Source: Macrothele yani (Eukaryota > Arthropoda > Arachnida > Araneae > Macrothelidae). From it: DNA of 64,000 bases. Position 1 is the stretch's first letter, and each line of letters starts with the position of its first letter. Shown in pieces: positions 46,100 to 55,396 of this stretch. Made by a program: the position numbers and the translations under genes. The stretch lies in assembly GCA_039090855.1 (NCBI GenBank), contig CM077011.1, positions 37,033,501-37,097,500 on the forward strand, read 5' to 3'. Under the pieces are notes generated by a model, which ran no database searches, was not told where the DNA came from, and saw nothing but the letters and a program-made list of their open reading frames with translations.

Positions 46100-46665
46100 A
46101 GCAAATGGGGTGTACACAATATTTCACTATTGGACCCCACTTTAAGGAGAACACGTCAGCAATTATATAGGCTCGACACGTAGGAGCTTGGATACCCGTG
46201 TCTATGAACATAAATACGATATCCGAACCAGTAGTAACAACACGGCACTATCAAGGAATGTTGTTAATGAAATACTACAACCAGACTGGGCAAACATTAA
46301 ACTACTGAACACTCCAATATACACACACTCGCTGCACTTTGTTGAAAGCATGTATATCGAAGCCTTGGGGGACAAATGCTACAATGACTACACACCTACG
46401 GACATTTCAATTTTTTTTATTGGAGGTTTAACGACCACCGTGAGCAACTCAATGGGCTATAAGCAGTCGCCCGTCCCTAATTTAGGGTCACTGGTTCCAG
46501 GGAAGGGAGAGAGCCAGTGCCGTAAGACAAACACAACATCCATGCCTCACCGGGATTCGAACCCGGACCCCGTTCGGACGAATGATCAGAGGCCATCGCT
46601 TAGACCACTGCGCCAAAAATTTGGAAAGACCATATTACCAACTTGAACTTTAAATTACAGTCGTA
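46100..46665 (+). pseudogene. PLE-C GIY-YIG endonuclease domain, split by a SINE
   Basis: Reads NGVYTI (GIY half), an in-frame TAA in the linker, then SNYIGSTRRSLDTRVYEHKYD (YIG half with catalytic Arg), SNNTALSRNVVNEIL and HFVESMYIEALGD (conserved Glu). A SINE-A inserted at 46411-46614 interrupts the last coding residues. These resume as KFGKTILPT-like and IWKNHITNLNF-like sequence. The domain would cut target DNA for insertion. This copy is inactive. Confidence 0.75.
46411..46614 (-). mobile_element. SINE-A copy 6, inserted in PLE-C right repeat
   Basis: Complete except for the first bases of the tRNA-like head: the sequence stops at 'gcgcca' instead of 'gcgccaccggggcggcc'. The left pLTR shows the uninterrupted site 'gacatttcaaaaatttgg' at 43269-43286, proving the insertion point. 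Confidence 0.9.
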
Positions 46666-46874
46666 ATAAATTAAATTTTACCAACAATTTATTAATATGA
46701 CAATAACCTTCATTTGTAACGAAATTTCCATATTATGTGAAATTACTGTTTGGGAATTGTATCTTTTGTTCCGATGTAATGGCAACAGTCACGACCCACA
46801 TGACACTCAAGATTCTTACCCATAGTGCATCGCTGCACTCCTATAAAAAGTTAAGCGAGTGCTGAATTACCCCT

Positions 46875-47184
46875 AGTGGCCGCGGGTGGCCGAGTGGGCA
46901 ACGTTCGTGACTGCCACGGGAGGGGCCTCAGGTTCAATTCAGGCAGGTACGAACGCTCGATCCACTAAATACCCTCCGTGCGTCGGATGGGCACGTTAAA
47001 CCGTCGGACCTCGGGTACTGTCCCCGGTAATAAATAAGGGCGTCTTCCTTCCGCTTTCTACTTCGCTTCCGTGTCACTTTCCTATCGGGCGCTCTAGCCC
47101 AAATCTCTTAGTATCCTATTTCTAAGGGTTGTTTAAGACCTGGGGTCAGACACTCCCTTCCTAAAATCCTCTGCATCATGATCA
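46875..47184 (+). mobile_element. SINE-B copy 2
   Basis: Same family as 43539-43850, with an intact A box TGGCCGAGTGGGCAACG. It is flanked by TGAATTACCCCT at 46863-46874 and 47185-47196. It occupies the same position in the right pLTR as SINE-B copy 1 in the left pLTR. Confidence 0.85.
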
Positions 47185-47198
47185 TGAATTACCCCTCT

Positions 47199-47510
47199 TG
47201 GTTCGCGGGTGGCCTAGTGGGCAACGTTCGTGACTGTAACGGAAAGGACCTCAGGTTCGATCCCAGCTGGTACGAACGCTCGATCCACTAAATATCCGCC
47301 GTGCCTCGGATGGGCACGTTAAGCCGCGGACCCCGGGACTGGCCCCTCGGTAATAAATAAGGGCGTCATCCTCCCCCTTTCTACCTCGCTTTCCTGTCAC
47401 TTTCCTATCGGGCACTCTAGCCCAAATCTCCTAGCTTCCTATTTCTAAGGGTTGTTGAAGACCTGGGGTCAGACACTCCCTTCCTAAAATTCTCTACATA
47501 TGAAAGAAAA
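47199..47510 (+). mobile_element. SINE-B copy 3, in tandem with copy 2
   Basis: A third SINE-B follows immediately, with A box TGGCCTAGTGGGCAACG and B box AGGTTCGATCCC. It ends before another 'gaattaccca', a third copy of the target sequence. So two SINE-Bs inserted one after the other at nearly the same point. Confidence 0.8.
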
Positions 47511-47530
47511 GAATTACCCATCTGTTCCAT

Positions 47531-47580
47531 CTGATGATGGGGTGAATGTTACCCCGAAAGTGCTAGTGGGGTACTTTAAT
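47531..47580 (+). ncRNA. Candidate hammerhead-like core in PLE-C right repeat
   Basis: CTGATGA (47531-47537) is followed by a GGGGT/ACCCC hairpin (47539-47555), then GAAA (47556-47559) and an AAAGTG/TACTTT stem. This order matches hammerhead core and stem III geometry. As in PLE-A, one extra base separates CTGATGA from stem II, and stem I is not evident. The left repeat has a mutated CATGATGA. Confidence 0.3.
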
Positions 47581-47647
47581 CTGTAAATAGTTTCATCTTT
47601 TATTAAATATCGTACCAAGACGGGGAAGTTTTTATTTCATCTGAAAC

Positions 47648-48688
47648 TTTTCATATTGTATCTTGCCTAGACATTGTATCAGAAAATTTCTTAACTGATT
47701 TCTTTTCAAAACGAACAAAATTTTCTCCTTTCTTTCAAACTTTGTAACACATTTGTCCTTTGCAAATATGTCCCGAATGCCGAATTTCGAGTTTGCAACT
47801 GAAGCCATTGCAAAGATACCGCATTGAAAAGGTTCTTGACTTATTTCTATTTAAATCGAACACTCTTGACCGATTTCTTTTAAATTCAACGGGGTGATTA
47901 TAGAAGGTTCTAAATTCTGGATTTGTCACTAAAGCCATTTCCGAGAGAGCAGATTAAAAAATTTTCTTGGGAGGTTTCTTCTTAAATCGAACGTCATTTA
48001 ACAGATATTTATTTTAATCGACAAAATTATTATTTTTCGTTAGTATGTCCAAAATACCGAATTTGAAATTTGCAACCCAAGTCATTGAAGAGATGTTGTG
48101 TTACAAAAGTATGGGAACACTTACAGACTCCGCGAGAAAAAAAATCACGCTTATGTAGCTCTTTCATATGAACATTATAAACAAAAAGTAAAAATTCAGG
48201 GCATTTCATAAAAATATTTGTGAATGATTATTTTAATAATAGTGTAAAGCATTTCATAGCTTCATTTGTTTGTAAAAGACAAGTGAACTCTTTTTGTTGT
48301 TACCCTAATATCTCAGCTAAAAAAAATGTCTTGGACCTGTTGTATCCATTCCTGACTGCGCTACTGCACACATCAATGAATGGAACATCAAATAAAAAGC
48401 CAAAAACAGACCTTGCCTGGGCTTTCGAATAACCCCACAGTGTTGGTTTCCCACAGAAATTTCGTTTCCCAACCTACTTCGTTAAGGAATATGATACTAC
48501 TCACACTCAACCAAATGATGGAAGGGCAAGTGCCAGCTGGCCCAAAAGCTGATTTGTCCTCGCCATCGAGACTGCGCTTTTTGTCCGCCATTATACTGAA
48601 TGACAATCAAAAGTAAATAAAGTTTAAGAAATTCATAGTATATGTCTGTGTCTTTCTCTTGTGATCGTTTCTTTCTGTGTATGAACTT
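47648..48688. other. AT-rich sequence without recognised genes
   Basis: No coding region is recognised. The four bases ACTT at 48685-48688 are the left target duplication of the gypsy element and recur after its 3' LTR. Confidence 0.5.
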
Positions 48689-49279
48689 TGTAACGTATAC
48701 TCTATATTCACTTTCCTTTTGATTTTACTATCTCTGGTTATTTTATTTTACTATGTAAATTATCTTCCTACTGAACGAAATATTATTTCACCCGATGAAT
48801 GAGATCTGGCAATGAGTGTAAGTCATGACGTGGTGGTAGCTAGTATATAGGCGCGTTCATCGAGACTTAGAGGGAGCTTTTGTTGTTGTTATGAGAGAGC
48901 GTTGTTGTTTACGGAGAGCGTTTGTAATACGAGGAGAGATTGTGTTGTTATGAGGAGAGATTCTTCATTATTGTAAAAACAAGTTGTGTGTGTGCTTTAG
49001 TTGACCAAGAGTCTTATAATAAAGAAGTTGACCGTAAGTTAGTCTTTCTCAATTCATAGTTTTTGTCAGACCTCTGTCTGGCTGTTAGGTTTATAACATT
49101 TATTTACCATAAATAACCAGCGTTAAGACTTTGTTTACGTTCGTAATTAACTAGTAACAACACCCTTTTGAATTCACTATTTTGAAGCTTAGTACAAGTA
49201 TATCATTAGCTAGCTGGTAGGAAGAGAATCATTCATATTAATTAGCTTAGCGGAAAGAAAATAAAGCTAATTCATTATA
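48689..49279 (+). repeat. Gypsy 5' LTR
   Basis: Starts TGTAACGTATACTC and ends ...TTCATTATA, two bases before the primer site. Visible signals are a TATATA box at 48844-48849, which would place transcription start about 25-30 bases downstream, and an AATAAA polyadenylation signal at 49018-49023. A GTT-rich stretch lies between 48889 and 48910. Confidence 0.9.
48844..48849 (+). promoter_or_regulatory. TATA box in gypsy 5' LTR
   Basis: TATATA in 'gctagtatataggcgcg', followed by GC-richer sequence. It is the only good TATA motif at a suitable place before the AATAAA at 49018. The identical copy is in the 3' LTR near 55552. Confidence 0.5.
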
Positions 49280-49281
49280 AT

Positions 49282-49293
49282 TGGCGCCCGAAC
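49282..49293 (+). other. Gypsy primer-binding site (tRNA-Lys)
   Basis: TGGCGCCCGAAC is complementary to the 3' end of tRNA-Lys(UUU), including the CCA. This is the same 12-mer used by several retroviruses and by the TRIM at 56235. Confidence 0.85.
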
Positions 49294-49328
49294 TTTTCTC
49301 GAACACGAGATCTTGACGATTATTATCC

Positions 49329-50481
49329 ATGTCTTCCTTACCTGAGACAACTTCAATTTTCTACCCCAAGGCAAGTTCCGAGGGTAATGGTGTTTTTTGG
49401 ACAATTTGCAAGAAGCCTGTGGGTCTGACTTTGATGTGAATGATCTACACGCACCCCGGCATTCTTCACCATTTCGTAATATACCAGCTTCCCATTACTC
49501 TGAGTCGCGGGTCGTTCCTGAGGGAGTTCAATCCTCTCAGCGAAGCAGAATGCTTGCCCATTTCGTGCCGCATGCAGGAACAATTCATTTCAATGGTTTG
49601 GAGGGGCCCTTAAAGTTCCTCGAAGATCTGGAAGATCATTTTGATCTATACAATATTCCTGAAGACTGCAAAGTCCAAATCGCCGGCACTTGCTTGAGGG
49701 ATACCGCTAAGACCTGGTATCGGCAGTGGAGAGTGTTGAACCCAGATTCTCATTATGAGAATTTCCGTGCAGAGTTCTTGGAGGTCTTTCCTTTTGGCCT
49801 CAGTCGAGCTAGCCTTGCTCAACAGCTTTTTCACGTCAGCAAGGTCCCAATGATAGCCCTGTTGCATTTGCGTTGGAGACTACACGCTTATATAACCTAT
49901 GGGATCCACATGCCAGTCATGTTGACATGTTGGATACCCTCGTGCAGCAGCTCGACCCATTCTTGCAAGATTTCCTTGAGGTTCGACACCCTGCCACATT
50001 TCATGAATGCCTTCGCCTCATACGCACGTATGAAGAGCGACATGGCAAACATGGTTCAACTCACCATGCTCGGGCACCCCGCGAGGCTTATTACGACAGC
50101 CCTCAGCGGCATAATAACTTTCAGCGCGAGCATACACAAGTGCACACCCAAGCTTCATACGTTCCACCACACAGAAGAGTGGCAAACCAACAGCGAGTTT
50201 CTGAACAAGCTTCGGGATATCGTACACCTGCACAGTATGCTCGACCCCGTTTCAATCAGCAGCATTCGGAACGTTTTCATGCTCAGGGCAATGATAATTT
50301 TTCTGCCCGTGCTGAGGGCAGACGTACAGGATATGACAATGTCAACAGACACGCGGAGTTCCCGACGCAGGTTTCACACAGTTTTCCTCATCGTGAAAAT
50401 TTTCCCGATACCCGGCAGGGTCGAGGTTTCAGACCACATGATAACCCAACCAGGATTCCTTTAAACTTCCAAAGGAAGTAG
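49329..50481 (+). pseudogene. Gypsy gag (two single-base frame shifts)
   Basis: Capsid-forming Gag. The ATG at 49329 opens MSSLPETTSIFYPKASSEG, the first ATG after the primer site. The frame then shifts at a T6 run (49393-49398) into the long capsid frame, with FNGLEGPLKFLEDLEDHFDL and DTAKTWYRQWRVLNP. It shifts again at a T5 run (49827-49831) into a frame with LETTRLYNLWDPH and LVQQLDPFLQDFLEV. The C-terminal third (from about 50080) is rich in Arg, Gln, His and aromatic residues and has no CCHC zinc knuckle. Basic residues may take over RNA binding. Both shifts are consistent with one lost T, either a real lesion or a base-calling error. Gag stops at TAG 50479-50481, overlapping pol. Confidence 0.8.
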
Positions 50482-50503
50482 ACCAAGGGTCGGTCCTGCT
50501 TCC
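50460..50503 (+). promoter_or_regulatory. -1 ribosomal frameshift signal between gag and pol
   Basis: The heptamer T TTA AAC (50460-50466) lies in the gag frame 12 bases before the gag stop. After a 7-base spacer, GGAAGTAGACC (50474-50484) pairs with GGTCCTGCTTCC (50492-50503), giving an 11-bp stem with one bulge and a 7-base loop. Pol is open in the -1 frame from the heptamer onward. Slippery site, spacer and stem all match the standard -1 frameshift design. Confidence 0.85.
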
Positions 50504-53500
50504 TGATACCAAGCATTCTGACCCTAAAACAGTATTAGTAAGTGTTCAAACTCCTCAGTTGCCTGATGTATTCTTGACCATTGAAGATATTATTGTCGAG
50601 ACAAAGTTCGACACTGGTTCTGAAATATCAGCCCTAAATACAAAGTTTTGCACTGACACTTTTCCTGCAATACACGTTCAGCCTGCAACGCAGTATTTGC
50701 GAGGTGCAAATAATGAAATCTTCAGTATCGCAGGAACTGTCACATTATCTTTAGGGCTGGGAAAAGCTCGTTTTACGCATTCTTTCCTGCTTATAGACGA
50801 GCTACCTGTGAAATGTCTAATGGGAATGGACTTTATACATAAGTTTCAAATAACTTTGAATTTTGTACAACATGTGATTTCCTTTCCGGAACCTGTCGAA
50901 ATGATTCCTACGGTTCCTGTAGATATAACGAGTTTGTTATTGAGTAACCAGTTGAATGAGAGGCAACGAGACCAGCTTTCTCTCCTTTTACAGGAAAGCC
51001 CTGGTTTATTTTCGGATCAACCTGGTTTCACACAGGTGGTTTATCATGTCATTGACACTGGTGGTTCGAAACCAATTGCGACGAAACCTTACCCTTGTGC
51101 TCCACATAAGAAACAGGAAATGCAACGTCAAATTTCTGAAATGATTAAGCAGGGCATAATCAGGGAATCCACAAGCGCCTGGGCTGCTCCTGCCTTTTTG
51201 GTTCCAAAGAAACAATCCGCTGAATTTCGTTTCGTGACAGATTTCCGCAAGCTCAACCAAGTCACCAAAACGATCAATTATCCACTACCTGTCATGTCAC
51301 ATATTTTAAATGACCTGTCGTCAACCAAATGGATGTCAACCTTGGATTTGGCGAGTGGATATTGGCAGGTAGCAGTACATCCGGACTCTGTCGATAAAAC
51401 AGGCTTTGTGACTCCTTTTGGGGCCTATGAATATTTACGTATACCTTTTGGACTAGCTTCTGCACCTGCTACTTTCCAAAAGCTTATGGATACGGTTCTC
51501 AGACCTGTCCTGGGTCCCCATGTGCATGTCTATTTGGATGACATTATTATCACATCAGAGACTTTTGACGAGCACCTTTCTCTGCTCCAACAGGTGTTCC
51601 AACTCATATACAATGCTGGCTTGACGTTAAAACCTAGTAAATGCCAGATAGCGAGGGACGAGATTGTATATCTGGGGTTGAAAATCACTCCCCACGGCTT
51701 ATTTACTGATAATGAAAAAATTAGGCCTATTGTTGACTTTCCTCGGCCTAAAACAGCAAAAGAACTATCCCGCTTTCTGGGAATGACCGGATGGTATCAG
51801 CAGTTCGTCCCCGCTTATGCTACAATCTGTGAGCCATTGTATGCTTTAAAACGTAAATACAAGAAGTTTATTTGGACACCTGAGGCTAACGCTGCATTCG
51901 AAACACTGAAGTCTGCATTGACTCAGCCTCCGGTGTTGGCTTTCCCGGATCATACTAAGGAATTTGATATTTATACTGATGCATCCGGAGTTGGTCTCGG
52001 TTGCGTTTTGTCACAAGCTGGGCATCCAATAGCTTTTGCGTCTCGTACTTTAGCCAAAGCTGAACGCAATTATTCAGCTACGGAACGTGAATGTCTTGCT
52101 GTTGTGTATGCGCTGAATAAATTTCAATGTTATCTTAACGAATTGACGGTTAACATAATTACGGATCATTCTGCCCTTCAGTATTTGAATTCTGCTAAGC
52201 ACCTATCTCAAAGACTTATGAAGTGGGCTCTGAAGTTACAAGAGAGCAATATCAAAATTTCGTATCAGCCAGGTCATAAGAATCAATTACCGGACACATT
52301 ATCTCGCGTTCTGATTAGTGGGATCCCCACTGAAGCTTCTCCTGGATGTCAGCCTTTACTTCTAATAGCTGATATAACATCCAGAGAGCAGATAATGGCA
52401 GAATTAATAAATGATCCAGATTTTGGGGATATCTATAATTTTTTGCTTGCGGGTTCGCCCCTACAAAGTGATCCTTCTCTGGCTGGAAGGTCACAACATT
52501 TTGAAGTAATAGAGGGTCTTCTTTATTATACAAAATCTAGGACTACTAGGGCAGAGTTTCGCCCATGTATTCCGCGAACCCTTAGAATGGCCCTTTTAAA
52601 CGAATTTCATGACAAACCTCTTGCAGGCCATTTAGGTCTTCGCAAGACCCGTTGTAAATTGCGGGATGTTGCCTATTGGCCTGGCATGTACCAAAGTGTG
52701 CTCGCATACGTTCAATCATGTCACTTGTGTCAGATTAATAATTACCGTAATGTAAGACCGGCCGGTCACTTGAAATCTAGTTCAAGTTCTCATGTGTTTG
52801 ATATTATTTCAATAGATTTATTGGGACCTTATCCATTATCTGTTAAAAATAAAGCTCGTTACGTTTTAGTACTAACTGATAATTTTTCTAAATGGGTTGA
52901 AGTTTTTCCCATTAAAGCCGCTACGGCAGAAGTTATTTGTAATGTATTAGTTAATGAAGTATTCTCTAGATATGGTGCACCTAATAAAGTAGTTTCGGAT
53001 AATGGTCCTCAATTTATTTCTGACATTTTTGAAAGAATGTGTGCGAGACTACACATTCAACATAAATTCATTTCCCCATATCATCCCCAGGGTAATCCTG
53101 CGGAACGCGTTAACCGCACGCTAGTGAAAATGTTTGCGACTTTTGTAATGGATCATCATGAAAGATGGGATGACCATTTGGAGCTTTTTGCGTTCGCCCT
53201 CCGCTCGTCTGTCCACGAGTCTACTAAAATTACTCCGGCAGAACTTTTTCTGGGTCGCAAAATTAAAACCCCTTTTGAAAATTTAACGGGGATTATCGAC
53301 GAACTAAACCAGCGACCAACTCCGCAATCAGTACGAATCATGGCAGAAAAAGCTCGTGTTGCAATGCTAGGAGCACAAGCGGCTCAAGCGAGATATTATA
53401 ATTCTAGGCGTAGGGAACCAGATCTTGTCGTTGGAGATCTCACTCTCGTGGAAACACACTTCCAGTCTTCTGTTTCGCATACTTTAGTGAAGAAATTTGC

Positions 53501-54710
53501 ACCCAGCTACGAAGGTCCATATCGGGTGGCTAATATCTTTGAAAATAATATTGTTCTGGAGAAACCTGATAACCAATTTCAATACGTACACGTTGATCAG
53601 TGTCACAAGTATCATGAACGGAATATCGATTTCATAATCAACCCTACTCAACCTTCTGTTCCACAGACTCAAGAGTCTCTATCTCACGATCAACCGCCAG
53701 AAATCTTGGACGAACCAACAAACATTTTTGAAGAATCTCCAGTGATTTTTCCTTCACCCTCCCCTCCTCACGACGGGTTTCCAAACACGCAACCTGATTC
53801 TCCCATGAGACCAAGGCTCGAATCGAGTTCTTCGTATACTAGTATCGTTCCTTTCCCTCCAACCATTGCCAAGACTATTGCTGCGCCGTTTCCGGATAAC
53901 TCTGCACCAACGCGGGCTACTTCTTCTTTGAATACCTCGTCAGAAAGTATTCCTATAGGCAAATCTAAACATCGCCCTGCACGACCACTGAATTACAGCA
54001 GCGACTCAGAGGCTTCGGACATTTCCAACTTGTCAGTTATGAACACTAAATTTCAGGACACAAACCGTCCAGCACCACCAAAGGCTGGGCGCAAACGTGA
54101 CTTGTCTCCCCAATCTGCTTCGCCGCAACAGCGACGAAGGCAGAAATCTTTGCATCCGCCCGGGTTTCGCCCTTGGAACCTACGTTCAGGGCAAACAGGG
54201 CCGATGCCTGCTGCTACTCTCATGCCACGAGGGCATAAGAGAAAGCAAACGATGTGGCCGGAGCCACGTCCGTCCAAGAGAATACTGGAAGGACACAACG
54301 GGCCCCAGCACAAAGGGACTTCATATCAAAAGCCTGGGGGAGCCCGTTCCTATCAGCCGCAAGGATTTCCGGACCGCCAGACTTCTGACGTTCCTGACCG
54401 TTCCTATCAGCCGCAAGGATTTCCGGACCGTCAGACTTCTGACGTTCCTGACCGTTCCTATCAGCCGCAAGGATTTCCGGACCGCCAGACTTCAGCCGTT
54501 CTTGACCGTTCTTCTCAGCCGCAGGGATTTCTGGACCGCCAGACTTCAGCCGTTTCGGACCGAAGGATTTCCGCCATTCCTGACCGTTCCCGTCAGCCGC
54601 CGGGATTTCCTGACCGACAGCAGACCGATGTTCCAGATCCATTAAAGTCCCTGAAGAGATCCAAGCCACCTGATTTTACCAGTCCGATTTGGCCTGGAAA
54701 ACGTTACTAG
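50463..54710 (+). CDS. Gypsy pol polyprotein (PR-RT-RNaseH-IN) with repetitive C-terminal tail
   Basis: Expressed as Gag-Pol by -1 frameshifting; the first internal start codon is at 50559, and residues are numbered from there. Protease: FDTGSEIS with Asp18. RT: FVTDFRKLNQ, TLDLASGYWQ, VYLDDIIITS. RNase H: YTDASGVGLG. Integrase: zinc-binding HLGLRK...CHLCQ, catalytic SIDLLGPY, SDNGPQF and GNPAERVNR, then a GPY/F-type module with YEGPYRV. After about residue 1040 comes a Pro/Ser-rich extension not usual for gypsy pol. It contains four 18-residue repeats of the type RSYQPQGFPDRQTSDVPD (residues 1263-1334). No internal stop is present, and all active-site residues are retained. Integrase and RT are probably functional. 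Confidence 0.93.
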   Translation, partial: KLPKEVDQGSVLLPDTKHSDPKTVLVSVQTPQLPDVFLTIEDIIVETKFDTGSEISALNTKFCTDTFPAIHVQPATQYLRGANNEIFSIAGTVTLSLGLGKARFTHSFLLIDELPVKCLMGMDFIHKFQITLNFVQHVISFPEPVEMIPTVPVDITSLLLSNQLNERQRDQLSLLLQESPGLFSDQPGFTQVVYHVIDTGGSKPIATKPYPCAPHKKQEMQRQISEMIKQGIIRESTSAWAAPAFLVPKKQSAEFRFVTDFRKLNQVTKTINYPLPVMSHILNDLSSTKWMSTLDLASGYWQVAVHPDSVDKTGFVTPFGAYEYLRIPFGLASAPATFQKLMDTVLRPVLGPHVHVYLDDIIITSETFDEHLSLLQQVFQLIYNAGLTLKPSKCQIARDEIVYLGLKITPHGLFTDNEKIRPIVDFPRPKTAKELSRFLGMTGWYQQFVPAYATICEPLYALKRKYKKFIWTPEANAAFETLKSALTQPPVLAFPDHTKEFDIYTDASGVGLGCVLSQAGHPIAFASRTLAKAERNYSATERECLAVVYALNKFQCYLNELTVNIITDHSALQYLNSAKHLSQRLMKWALKLQESNIKISYQPGHKNQLPDTLSRVLISGIPTEASPGCQPLLLIADITSREQIMAELINDPDFGDIYNFLLAGSPLQSDPSLAGRSQHFEVIEGLLYYTKSRTTRAEFRPCIPRTLRMALLNEFHDKPLAGHLGLRKTRCKLRDVAYWPGMYQSVLAYVQSCHLCQINNYRNVRPAGHLKSSSSSHVFDIISIDLLGPYPLSVKNKARYVLVLTDNFSKWVEVFPIKAATAEVICNVLVNEVFSRYGAPNKVVSDNGPQFISDIFERMCARLHIQHKFISPYHPQGNPAERVNRTLVKMFATFVMDHHERWDDHLELFAFALRSSVHESTKITPAELFLGRKIKTPFENLTGIIDELNQRPTPQSVRIMAEKARVAMLGAQAAQARYYNSRRREPDLVVGDLTLVETHFQSSVSHTLVKKFAPSYEGPYRVANIFENNIVLEKPDNQFQYVHVDQCHKYHERNIDFIINPTQPSVPQTQESLSHDQPPEILDEPTNIFEESPVIFPSPSPPHDGFPNTQPDSPMRPRLESSSSYTSIVPFPPTIAKTIAAPFPDNSAPTRATSSLNTSSESIPIGKSKHRPARPLNYSSDSEASDISNLSVMNTKFQDTNRPAPPKAGRKRDLSPQSASPQQRRRQKSLHPPGFRPWNLRSGQTGPMPAATLMPRGHKRKQTMWPEPRPSKRILEGHNGPQHKGTSYQKPGGARSYQPQGFPDRQTSDVPDRSYQPQGFPDRQTSDVPDRSYQPQGFPDRQTSAVLDRSSQPQGFLDRQTSAVSDRRISAIPDRSRQPPGFPDRQQTDVPDPLKSLKRSKPPDFTSPIWPGKRY
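54345..54614 (+). repeat. 54-bp tandem repeats in the pol C-terminal tail
   Basis: Four 54-bp units start at 54345, 54399, 54453 and 54507, followed by a degenerate partial and a fifth, more diverged unit. The frame is kept (18 codons per unit). The first two units are almost identical, suggesting recent expansion. Confidence 0.9.
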
Positions 54711-55359
54711 AGTTTTTTATGCGTCCTCGAGATAAGTAAGTTCTCGTGGACAGGTTCTTTTCTCAGTTTGTTGTTTTTCCTGCACGACCAGTTGGCGTGT
54801 CAGAATTTCTTTTTTCGTGTGGGCCTATGCATTCTTTTTTGTGTATATACGTGTGTTTTTTTTATATATTTCTTCTATGTCCATCTACTAATGCACTTTT
54901 TTTATATATATCTATGTGCTTAGGGGTAAAATAATAAAATTGTTACTGTTAGGCAGCTCCAGGTAAATTTCGCTGCTGATACAGTTGGTATGTATTCAAC
55001 GAATAATGCGAACGTAATTTGAAATTAAAATAATAAAATTGTTACTGTTAGGCAGCTCCAGGCAATCTTCGCTGCTAATACAGTTGGTATGTATTCACCG
55101 AATAATGAGAACGTCATTTGAAATTAAAAAAGTGTTTCCTGCTAGGCAGAATAAAAGGAAGGTATGCCGATGCAGGTTTGTTTTGTTCCACACTACACGT
55201 TTCACAAACGAATACAGATTTCTTCAATTTGTCATGCCAAGTTTGATAATGTAAATACGGCTACCACCAAACAACAAACAAAAAAGAGGTCGAGAAACGT
55301 CATTCAACGAAATGTAAGACTTACACTCCAAAATTGATAGGTTTTTCGGAAACAAATAA

Positions 55360-55396
55360 AAAGAAAAAAAAAAAAGAAAAATTAAGGGGCAGATGA
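55360..55396 (+). other. Gypsy polypurine tract
   Basis: A long A/G-rich run ends TTAAGGGGCAGATGA immediately before the 3' LTR. It primes plus-strand synthesis. Its last 15 bases nearly match the TRIM tract at 56371-56385. Confidence 0.8.

Larger units (their letters stand above)
43023..47647 (+). mobile_element. PLE-C: Penelope-like element with direct pseudo-LTRs
   Basis: A partial copy (43023-43988, GIY-YIG end plus 3' region) lies directly upstream of a fuller copy with reverse transcriptase, GIY-YIG domain and the same 3' region (46155-47647). The result looks like long direct repeats flanking the coding part, the tandem 'pLTR' arrangement known for Penelope elements. Both repeats carry SINE insertions, and the right repeat also carries a SINE-A. 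Coding parts are frameshifted. Confidence 0.85.
46155..47647 (+). repeat. PLE-C right pseudo-LTR
   Basis: Matches the left repeat (43023-43988) but is longer because it contains one SINE-A (46411-46614) and a second SINE-B. Subtracting these brings its length close to that of the left repeat. Confidence 0.8.

Noticed and set aside
54220..54669. Minus-strand and alternate-frame ORFs over the gypsy repeat tail
   Set aside because: They arise because the 54-bp repeat is open in several frames; the pol frame carries the conserved domains.
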